Shown here one piece after another: positions 46,901 through 58,900 of a stretch of 64,000 bases of DNA (the stretch's first letter is position 1; every line of letters starts with the position of its first letter). The translations under genes were made by a program, and so were the position numbers. This stretch comes from Hippasteria phrygiana (lineage: Eukaryota > Echinodermata > Asteroidea > Valvatida > Goniasteridae). The notes beneath the pieces are model-generated. The model saw only the letters and a program-made list of their open reading frames with translations, did no database searches and was not told where the DNA came from. Where the stretch lies: positions 1,364,001 through 1,428,000 of the forward strand of contig JAZGUH010000359.1 in assembly GCA_037893225.1 (NCBI GenBank), read 5' to 3'.

Positions 46901-49900
46901 GGCCACAATCGGGGATGATATTCTCTTCATGATGCCCAATATTATACAGATTGGGAGAATCTTTGAAAAGTTTTCATGTGCTTTGTATATTCCTTGTGCA
47001 TGTTTTTGAGTATTTTGGTTGATACTTAACAGCAGACGAGGTAGATATCTCCTGTGGCAATAAAACTTAGCTAAATCTGCAGATTGTGAAAGAAACTTTG
47101 CTTTTAAGTGTTTCTTTTTAGCATCTGGTGCTTTTTAAATTAGAAAATGCAAAGTTGAATTTACCTTAAAATTGATGAACATTAACCCCTTGCGTACGGA
47201 TGGCGCAAAAAAGACAGTGCCACCAGGCCGGATGACGCCATTGGCTGCCGTTTGTGCAGTTTCAATCCATTGTTGGATTATTGTGTATATGTTACGCTTG
47301 ACTGCACAAACACATTGTGGGCATTTCGCTTGGCTGCCAGAACCGCCGTGGCACCCCGACGTCTCCCGTAAAATACTGTACTCAAGGGGTTAACAAAATT
47401 CTGTACAAGAGCTTTAGGATGTATGTACTTCAATTTGCTGCAAGAACCACATTAGCAAAGATCACCTGATAGCAATTCAAGAATGGTTTTTATGCTAAAA
47501 TCCTTTATGTGATAGGTTTTTCGCATCGTTGATATGTTATCTTGTAGTTTGGTAATCATAGTAAGTATTCGCATACCAGACTTGAGGTGCTCATTCTGCA
47601 GTACTGGTGAAAGATCCTCAGCAAAGTTAGGGTCCGAGTCAAAAGTGACTTGCTGGAATAAGAACAAGATTTTATTTAGGACAGTTTTATTTAAACTCGC
47701 AAGTGCAGGGTATGTTTACCCTAGATAATGAAACTGCCTCTTTTTCTTACCCTTGGACCCTGTATAAAAAATTCAATGTAAACAGTTTTAACTGAAAGGA
47801 ATGATAGACTTTTTCCAATCACTTTGGATAAAACTAAAGCAAAGATTTAATTGAGAAGAACAGACTCCATAAAATGTATCATGCTTTTCAGCTTAGAAAA
47901 TATTTGTTTAATCCCCTTGAATGTGTTCAATCTTGGAATTCGGTTTTTAGAAAAACTCTGCCTGTTTTCTTACTCTACATGTACCTACTGGCAATTTTTG
48001 TCAAATTTGAATTTAACCTTTTTTTATGAGACCAATTTTGCACTTCAAGTTGAATTTCTCAAGATAAAAAAGATGAAATTTGAACCCAATATTTTTTGGA
48101 GGTGTCAAGGTCTAGACATACTCACAAATTACCAGTTAAGGTTCAAGCCCAGAGGTTAAAGGTAATATATTGCAAACATAAAATACAAACCCCCAAATCC
48201 GTTCATTTCTGAAAATTACAGCAGATCTAAGCAAATGTTGTATACTACCTTTAAAGGGTTTGAGCAGAATAGCCAAGTAAAGTTTTATGCACAAGTCTTC
48301 GAAATGTACCCTTCCCGGTTATTATCTTCATTATTAATTACAGCATGTTGTACACTAAAAATGAAACAAATTCATAAACTGAGCACTGCAGTAGCACTGT
48401 GCTTAAATTCTGAAACTGCGGCAATTACCTTGGGAGTTTTCCCGGAGGAGCTTGTGCACCCGCTGGAGATTGAGGAGGGAATCTTCAAAGCTTTGGGGGT
48501 CACCAGATCAGCCAAGGCCTGAGCTCTGATCTCCTCGTCCAAAACCAAGGGAGTAAGATGGTAGATGTCGACATCATCAACTCCATCCTGGTAATCTCGG
48601 GCAACCTCTATGCTGGACTCATGATCCTGGTCTTCCAGCGAGGACTGCTGAGACTGGGGGATTGCTGAGGGTGTGCTCGTACCCCGAGGTATGGACTGGG
48701 ATGGAGTGAAGAAATTACGGGTTCAATCCATACTTTAATTCTAAGTACTAAATACCCACCGTCAAAGTATCCCAACAACAGAGTCCTGAAGTGATGACGT
48801 CAATGCAATGTTTGGAACCAGAATACTTTGGTGTCAATGTGTTTGCATGACTGCCTGTTAACAAAGGAACAGTCAAAATCTCCATTTGTTTGGAGCCAGT
48901 TGTCGTGCCAACTGACGTCAGACTTCGATACTCTATTGCCTCGACTTTTAAGCAACCCGGTCTTTTGGCCTGCCAAGTGCTCGAAACAGAAAATGTCCCA
49001 GTTTAATACCCAGGGGCTTCAGCCTTTTTAAATGCATTGCAGCATTCAGAAAGCAAAAAAAAAAAAAGAAGTCAGTATTTTTCAAGAAATTTTAACTTTA
49101 CCTGGAAAACAGATTTTTTTCATGCACCGCTGAAACAGCAATGGTTCTTTCGAGTGGGAATGAAATTGCATACTTATATGGAGCTCATGAAAAAAGGGGA
49201 CATGCCGTCTGCCTGGTGAGTTTAACGAACCCACACGCTGGTTGGACCGTGTTTTTTTTATTTTCAAAGCTAAACTTGCATCCAGGTGGAAATATTAAGA
49301 TTTTACTAAACAATTTAAAGAATTGTCAAAGTGAACAAAGAAAACTAGCAGGAGCGGGATTCGAACTTGCGACATCCGGAATACCATACCGGCGCTCTAC
49401 CAACTGCAGGTTCGAATCCCGCTCCTGCCAGTTTTCTTTGTTCACTTTGAAAAAATTATTCAAATATACTTTGTCAGTTTCCCTTGTGGTTTGTTTGATC
49501 AATTTAAAGATTAACGTACAAAATCGGGGGTTTGTACATTGAAAAACTGTCTGTCCAAAACTGTTTTGACCTGTCTTCTTAACAGGCAGATGAGACACCG
49601 GTTGTAATTGATCTTTAAGAATCAAAAATACCTTTGTAGTTTTATCACTTCTGGGAGACTTGTCCGAGTGAGCCTCGTCGACCACCTGTTCTCTTGACTG
49701 GCTGGATGAGACTCGAGCCCTCTCCTCCCTATAGTAGTACATACACATGTCCATACTGTCTCCATCTTCATCATCTGCAACCTGGGCATCCTTAGATGTC
49801 TTCTTTCTCTTCTTCTTTGGTATGGACGGTGGCATCTTCTAAAAAAAAAATCAGTATTATTAAAGATGGTATACAACATTTGCTTTTGCTGTATTTTTTT

Positions 49901-52900
49901 TTAAATGAATGGATTGGGGGTCGGTATTTTATAGAAAATACCATAAAACTGACCGTTTAAAGTTTTGGACGTCAGGGAATTATCAGGCCCGGGAACAGTT
50001 TTTCCAACAATGGATGGCCGACCATCGCTTGAAATTGATACAAAAATGTCACTTTTCTTGGAAATGACAGCACACCAGGTGCCATGATTTCACAGGATGC
50101 TTGAGACTATTATTTACTTGCAGTCAAGTAAGGTATTTCATAATAAATCACTAGAATTGTTTTTTTTTATGTTTGCAAATGTTGTATGTTACCTTCGAAG
50201 ATATGCTGTCCCTGGTATTCAGAAAGATGGATTCTTCCTTCTAATAAATTGTACAAGAAAGACTGAGATTGCGGGTAACACCATGTGAAATAAATCTCTT
50301 CTAGGAAGATGTGTGGTTCTGAAAGAACCGGGATGAGTGTGTAACTCGACGTTTCGGACACTGTGCTCTGTCCATCCTCAGGAGTGTGAGAGGACGGACA
50401 GAGCACACTGTCCGAAACGTCGAGTTACACACTCATCCCAGTTCTTTTCAGAACCACACATCTCCCTAGAAGAGATTTATTTCACATGGTGTTTTCCGCA
50501 ATCTCAGGCTTTCTCGTATCGAACCCACCATGCAAAGCTTCAAATCGTATTTAATAAATTGTATGTTTTATTTTAATGAAAACAAATTCTTATTCTCTAT
50601 TTGGGCGTCTGCAACACTCAGAAGGAAGGCTTTTATCCTTGGTTGCTTTAACACCTCTTATGCACAAAAGGATATGCCGGATATGCCCTGCGGGAACTGA
50701 ATTATTGTCGGGCTGCAAATAATTCACCATTTGTAAAGTAATCATTTAATAGCTAAACATAGGCGGATTTAAAAAAAAAATGTCTCATTCAAAAGTAAAA
50801 CAATTTTTATCGCCAGCAAAATAGCAACTGAAAAAACCCCAATAGTTTTCAGGTTAAAGCTAAAAAAGAGCACTCACAATATAGACGGTGTGCCCTCTGA
50901 AATCATGTGTGTACACCTATATTGAAATATAGGGGTGACGTCACAGGTCAGATCGCTTTTGAATAAGGCAAAAAAATAGTTGTGTTGCCCTCCACGACCG
51001 ACCCTAAAAGTAACAAAAGTCGGGTCGCATTTAACAAAAAATTATTTTTAAAGGAATTTTCTAAATGTTACCTTTTCCCGCACAAAATAAACAAGTTTGA
51101 TTAAAATCATTGTCTTTAAATACAGCTACGACGGCACTCCTGGCTTCCGAGTTACACAACATTTAGTATTGTTTTCATGGATTGTTAAAAACAAATATCT
51201 ACCGACCGACCCTCCTTCCCGATTTTTCGCTTTTAAGGGCAACACACAAGTTTTTTTGGGGCCTTATGTGACCTTTGATGTCACTCGTTAACCAAATTTA
51301 TGCAACACACAATGAGTGCGCATACCTTGGGGCACATTTGTCAACAAAGAGCACATGGTCTGTATGTAAAGAGGATCAAAGAAATCCAAAAATGCTTTAA
51401 ATGGATTTGAAAATGAAGAATACATAACCAATGTAGATTGGGATGTGATTTAGAGTTTTATCATAATCACAAAACAATCTTTCTGGTGGTAAAAGCATTG
51501 CTCATCTCCAGATTCCAGAGCCATGTACAAATCCATGGTATGTATGCATTAAGAAAATCCAAGAAGATCTCTGAGCTTCATCAGCCAGTCTGGGTCTCAG
51601 GAAAAAAACAAGACACCAGAGTCTACACTACCTGCTTCCTCTTTACAGTCTCCTCCCTCCTCCTTGGTTTCTTCTTGACCGTGGTGTCCAGGTTTATAAC
51701 AGAGGTTTGCCACACCCACTTCTTGCTGTGGGACTTGGAGTAAGTGGAGACCTGATGCCAAGAGCGATTTCGGTCAAACAAATGAGTGCGGTTGATGAAA
51801 GGGGGGGGGGGGGGGGGGTTTGGAATGATATTCAGGTATGGTAAAATAGGATGACGGAGTTGATTGGATGCGGCTGATGAGTAGGATTTTCAAGAAATGA
51901 AAATAAATGCTACAAATGATTCTGAAACAATGGTGAATAAAGAAGAAATTATTTTATCATCAAACAAACCGAAAGAAACAAATATCAAATGAAACCGACT
52001 AGGTGATTTGAATGAATTAAAAAAAAAATTATTATGGCATTATGGGTTTATGACTTCTGACTAGCGGCCACCGAACAAAGACACTGACAATTTGGGAGAC
52101 CACCAACATTGGGCAAGATACCTCAGTTGGTATCTGGAAACTCAAGGTGAATGTGTATACACATTTCTATTTTAATTCTTTCTGGTACTGAAACCAAGGA
52201 TTAATCAGTGCATTTCGCACTGTAGCTCAAAAGCCTGAAGAAACCTGCAGGAAGACGACAACATTTTTGAGGTGGGAGGTTAACCCACGGAATTAGGCAG
52301 GGACTGAAAACCCAATCCAATGTCCGCCCTGGTGGGATTCGAACCCGGGTCACAGTGGTGGAAGGCAAGGAAAGTACCACAAGGCCAACCTGACAACCCT
52401 GCAGGGCGTGGCAAGCATGTTTTAAACCCTAACATCACATAAAGCTACAAAATACTACTAGTAGTAAAATGTAGTATGCAGTACTCTCACCTACTTGTGT
52501 GCAATGCCTGTAGTAATTTTTAGTATTTGGTATTTCACTCCAAATAGTGTACTTAGTAATATGTAGTACTACTGTTTTTTGCTGGTGGCAAAATGTCTCT
52601 TTTCATCCGAGGCAGAAACAAAGCATGAACTACCGGTTTTCAGAGATGATACAATTATTTATCTTAGCCGTCCAATTGACACTGTAATGTCCAGTAACTT
52701 AACTGTATTACATAGAAGTAGTACTCTGTAGTTGCAAGTATCTTGACTGCTGTCATGACACACTCAATCATCAAAGACAGAGATACTCAGTGCTACAGAA
52801 TACTAAGTAGTATTTCGTAGTACACAGGTCTTCACCCCAAATGAATGCCTAGGATGTTAGGGTTAATGTCAATAACTTCACCGTCACAAAGAGATATTTT

Positions 52901-55900
52901 ATGTAGGCATAGGCATGTCCCATTATTTTTTTGTATCCTTCAGTCTCAATAAATTACTAGAACACAAAATTACGTCATCGCTTCAGAGTCATTAATAGCA
53001 TTTTTTCTATTTTGATTTCTTCAAACCTTAAGGGGCGGGGCTTGGAATGATGTGGGCGTGGATAATGATTGGAATGAAGATGACTACGATGGTAATAATG
53101 CTGATGGTGGTGGCGATTCATGATACCTTTTGCTTGGGTTTTTCCAAAAGCCAGCTTCTTTCACTGACCACGTCCAACTCCGCTCTCTTCTTGTCGGAAT
53201 GCCGTGATAAGTCCTGCACGGATGCCTGAGAGTCCTCCTGTTCCGACTCCACTCCTTTCTCTTCACTCGACTCTGGTTCACTTCGGAAGTAATATAACAT
53301 TGCATACAGGGATTTCCCAGAAAGTTGCATAGGGGTGGTGGAAATATATAAAATTAGTTTAGCTCTTCCCGGCACAGTATTGGTAACCTCTTGAATACGG
53401 ATGACAGCCATTTGAAAAAGACTATCTGGCTGGTTAACATCTATACGCGCATTCCTGCACATACTCAATCCATTCATGTTTGAACTATATTATTCTTGAA
53501 CGGGAGTGCAATGAATAGATGGCGGCTTTTTCATTTACACGAAAGATGGGACTCCACGTGCGATGACTAGAACTACTCCATTCAGTGCGGTGTCTATTGT
53601 CTGCATTTACGCCCATACTTGGCATACCAGCCAAGAAGTTAAAAGTTAGCATTAAGTGCTCAGTTTTTTTCACACTTTTATTACTCGAACAGGTTTTGAA
53701 CACATGACTTCCTGCTTTATACTATCACAGACATCTTAACCAGTGCACCACAGTGGCAAAACACATGGGTCTAATTTTTGGGAAGGGGCATGTTAGCAAG
53801 AAAATACAGGGGGCAGAACTTTTTTCTGCATAACTACAACCTTTCCGAGGGGTGGGTTACTGAAGGGGGGCGAGGGGGGGGGGGGGTAGGGGCAAAAGCC
53901 TTGGTTGTGGTGGGGGGAAACCTTGTAGTCACACTAACTGCTTGACCAACCAGTTTGCAATGTTCGGCTGGCAAATTCAAGTCCGATTAGCAGTGGATAC
54001 TGCACAATCAACGACAGCTGAAGGAATTGAAGCCAGCGTAAATTACAATGACAATTTTGTCCGCTATTTTTTTCCCTTAAGCCAGTTTGATAAATTTTTC
54101 AATTTCCGTTACCGACTGCATGTTCTTTTTTATGCAGAGCAGTAGGTTTTTGAAGGACTATGTACCTGTCTTTACATCGATAGTTTATCTTAGGGATGTT
54201 CCTGCGTGCCCTTGTTGCTGCCAATCCTCTGCCTGACTTCTGAAGCATACTCTACAATAAAATCCAATAAAATTTATTAAGTCTGGGATGGATAAACACT
54301 TAGGCATTAATACTTCACCCTTTCGATTCATTACGTCAGTGGACTTAAAAAAGGGTTAAAAAAACAAAAAACAAAGAGAACCAGGAAGCTTACATATACT
54401 GTACCTACACAGTAAATATTCTGCACTTGACATTGCACTAACAACATCCAACCCCTGTCTTTCAGCATGACGTTTTACATCAGATAATATGTGAATATTT
54501 TGCAGCATAACTGCAGGCACTTCTTCCAATGGAAACAAAACATCACCTCGTGAGAAGCTTGCTTATAAACTCTGTGCCCTTTTCGAGTTTCACCCCCTCC
54601 CCCAATTTTTTTTTTAAATTGCTACTTTTCTAGCAATACAAAAGTTGTTCACGTTTGAATGAGTCCTTATATTAAAAAATCTGCCCGTTTTAGTTATCGA
54701 TTACTTAGTTTCCAAAAGTTAAATTATTTGCAGCCCAATATTAATTTGGTTCCTGTAAGGTGTATCTTTTGTGTGTGTCAGGGGCACAAATGCAAGCAAG
54801 AAGAAACATTTTTCAGAGGGTAGCAGACAACCAAACTAGCCAAAAAATAGACGTTTTTGCTAAAATAAAACAATCTGAATTTTTTTAAACAAAAATTCAA
54901 TTTGTTTGAGCAAGGACAAAATACCATTAATATATTACATTGTCACTAAATTTAACTTGTAACATCGCCAAAAAAACCACAAGGGAAACTGACTAGTAAT
55001 TTAAATGAATTTTCAAAGAGAACAAAGAAAACTGGCAGGAGTGGGATATGAACCTGCGACCTTCGGAATACCTTATCGGTGCTCCACCAACTGAGCTATC
55101 GTACCCTGTGTTGGCCGTCTCCCAAATTGTCAGCGCCCCCGAAGAAAGACACTGACAATTTGGGAGATAAACATTGGGCAAGGTAGCTTAGTTGGTAGCA
55201 CACCGGTATGGTTTTCAGGAGGTTGCAGGTTCAAATCCCGCTGCTGCCAGTTATATTTGTTCACTTTGAAAAGATTAATTTAACTTGGTGTGCTGTGAGA
55301 CCAACCTGGCACATCTTACTGAAGTTCTCCACTGACACCGCATCTGTAGCATCTCCGTCGTCGCTAGACACGCTAACAACATCCTCTCTGGTGGCAACCT
55401 CCTCCGACTCATCCTCAACGATCTCCACTCCAAAGCTCCTATTGCTTCTTGCCGAGGACTCGCTACGACCTGTCTGCTCTGCAGTAGTCACATTGGAAGA
55501 AGGGTCCTGTGCTTTCCTGTGGCTTCTCTTGTTGGGAGGCATCATGGGCATTTCGTTTGGCCGTTTCTGATGTTGATTATCCGACTTGTCTTTGGTTGAA
55601 TTAGACCGAGCTACCTTCCTTGCCTTTAATCCACTTTATAATGGAATCACAGCAGAAATCACAGCAAGTTTAGAGAAATCAAAAGGGAAAACTGTTTTAG
55701 AAGACTGAAGAAATGAATGAATAAGTGCTGAATGTATAGTTTCAGCCCCTCTCCCTCAATGAATTAATTTAAGGGGTTGGGCCTGTACAAGTACACAGTG
55801 ACAGTGGAAAGATGCTTGAAAACTATGGCAAATAATAGGGAAACAAGTATAGACACAGGGACAAAACCCAAACATACACCAGTTACCTGTCTGCTACAAG

Positions 55901-58900
55901 TACACTAGATTTGAGATCAAGTCCTATTAAGGATGGAGACATTCCGGTACGACTCCTTTCACACAAAACCTATTCCTATGTCACGTGGGATGAAAAGTGC
56001 ATGGAGCAACACATGCGTATACCGCCATATCCCTTGGTCCATATCCGCAGGTACTACCGGGTAGTTCCAATGCAAGCACTTGAAAAGTATGAAATTACCG
56101 TGACTCATTTATTCACGTTTGTGAGCGTTAAGCATGCATGTGCATTTCAGCTGCTGTGGAGACAAGCGACAAACACGCAGTCGCATACCATATTCATATA
56201 TTATAGTAGAACTTTGGCCAATGACATTGCCCTTAAGTAATCGCGACCAATCACATTGCTCCTTCCAATATTGATATAGAAAGAGGCATATGTAGGCTGT
56301 GCACAAAGTCATTTGATACTTTTCAAGTCCTTGGATTGGGACAAGGATCTGAGGATAAGGGCACAAGAGGGCGCGGTATACTAATAGCAGGTTTTATGTG
56401 TGGGAAGTCTGCAAGTACCCAAGTGTACATACATATTATTTGCTGTCAGAATATGGTCGGGGCCCTGTGTAGTGTTTTAGAATCAAAGAGCCAGGATTGA
56501 GTCTGGCATGTGGGAATTAAGAATCACTGATATTAGGATGGGATTGAAGGGGCTATGAAAGTATACAGTGTTTTAAAAACATGATATTACTTTTGTGCAA
56601 AAAAAACAACAATAAATAGGTCAGCTAATTCACCGAAAACGTATCCCTGCGAAGCTGAACAAATATTGTCTTAAGACTGGAGGCTCTGTTATTCACCTAC
56701 CAGGTTCGTTGAAAAGAATTAACCTCAATAAGTTTTACGGTGCTGCTTATATGCAATTGCAAACACTTTTTTTTAACAGGCTTTTTTAGTCAAGAATCAA
56801 ATAAACAAGGGAAATTGACTTCGTACACAAATCAATTTAGAGAGTGAACAGTTAATTGACTAAAGCAGGGCTTGAAGCTGGTACCTCATAACTTCTGTAG
56901 CGGTGGTCAACCAACTGAGTTCAGACAGCACTGTTTAAATGTTATTTTCAGTTAAAGTGGTTTAGGTATTTTTGTTTTTATGAGACACTACAAAAGTTTT
57001 AATCAAAGTGACATTAGACTCACCTGTTTTTGACCTCTTTTTGTCTGCTCTTTCTGCTTTCAGACATCAGCTGACTCAATGCTTCAGATGTCCTCTTCCT
57101 TGGAAACTCTCTTTCCAGAAACTGCCTCTGTCTGTCAGTGATACACTCAACAAAGTTTTGGACATCCTCATCTTGATAAAGATCAACCTCAGGAGCCCCT
57201 CTTGAAGATTGTTTAGCATTTCTTGGTAGGGATCCTGTATGCGAAGGGGCTGCATCTCTGGGCTGTTCAATGTCGGATAGCTCTTCTGGGCTATCGGAGG
57301 GATGCTGGGCATTTTTACTTGGGCGATAACTGTTGTTTGGTTGAGGACTCTCAGCGTAACTCTGGGACTTTCTCTGACGTTTGCCACCCAAAGCAGTTTT
57401 GGGTTGTTTGCTGTGTGGTAGCTCTTCAGGACTCGGTGTCAGCCTTTTTCTGGGTTTACTTTTCTTGGCAAGGGTCTTCCTCTGGGCTCCAGTGCTTTTG
57501 GGTGACTTTGCTGAAGGAGGTGGCTTCTTTTTACCACGTGGTGGCCGTGAGGCCATCTCCTGGCAACTCTCGGAGTCCACAAAGTCATACACGGAGAGTT
57601 CCTGTGTGTCTTGAGTTGTCATCAGAAGCCGACCCTTCCCTCTGGCAGATTTGGTCCTCTTGGCTGAATTTGAGACAGGTTTAATGGCATTTACATCACT
57701 GGACTGAGATTCCTCTGCGTCTGCTTCTACAAACTCATACACTGACAGGTCCTGGGAATCTTGGCTTGACTTGGGTGATGAATTTCTCTTCTTGGGATGT
57801 GGAGACTTTTTTAAAGTCTTTGATACATTGGGCTGTGCTCTTTTAGTGATTTTGTTCTTTCCATTTGGTTTCTTGACTGTGTCATCTGTGGATTGAATCT
57901 GTGAGGTAGGGCCATAACTCACATCGGAAGACGTATCCAATGACTGGTCCAGTGAGTGTATCTCTCTCTCTGCTGCCATTGCTGCGCCACGCCGACTCCG
58001 CACCCTTGGCTCAGGGTCATCTACCATAGGCAGCTCCTTTGCAGTTTTGCCTCTTTGTTTCTTGGGCTGTTTCTTTACCTTGTTTACCTTCTGGGCATCC
58101 TTTTTAGGTCTGCCTCTTTTCGGACGAGCTTCCATCTTTGAGGTGAATTCCAGCTGAGAGACATCTTGGCTGGACTCCGGTGTAACCAGGGGTACTTTAC
58201 GGAATGCTCTGGAAGCTGGTAGTGGTTTAGATTTCTCAGCATTAGCACCATTTTTGGCAGCTTTCTTGTTAGCAACAGGGTCTTGATCCTCCCTTCCACT
58301 TCCCTTCTGGCCAGATTTTGAAGTCTTGCTCTCTGTTGGCAAGTCTGTTGGATCACCTTCCTCATCCATGATAATGACAATCTCATGATCAGGGCTTCCG
58401 CCCGTGCTCTGGGAGTCTTCCCTCCTATCCTCCCTGTCATTCCTGTCTTCGGCTGTTGTTCTGGGCTTCTCTTTCTCCTGATGTCTCCCAGAGTCTTCTC
58501 GACCATCAGCATGGTACTTTGGGCAATCGACCTCAACTGAACTGGGGGATTTGCTGCCACTCCTTGATCTAAGCACCCGTTTCTCGGATAACTCCTCTTC
58601 AATATCTTGCTCTTGCAAGGTTACAGGGGTGGCTCTTTCATCATCTAATGAAAAAAAAATTCAGTTATAGATGAAGAAATCCTTAATTTAATGGTCAGGC
58701 AACTCAAGAGGACCATACAGACTCAGTAGTTGTCTAAACAAAACTTGTTAGCTTCATCACACTTTTTTACACCATGGGCTAATCATATCAACAATTTTAC
58801 TATAATCATTGTTCTAACATACAGAATGCAAGATGTACCCAAGTTTTAAATCTTCAAAACAATTTTTTAACAGAACCTAATGACAATTTAAAAACCCACA

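Noticed and set aside
49326..49631. Extension of the 49632-49838 exon into a longer 169-codon frame
   Set aside because: The extension runs past a good GTATTT donor into the SINE palindrome, whereas splicing at 49632 keeps the frame into the next exon.
56109..56366. 85-codon minus-strand open frame between exons 6 and 7 of the SYCP2-like gene
   Set aside because: It lies within an inverted-repeat segment, lacks splice sites in phase, and exons 6 and 7 already join in frame without it.
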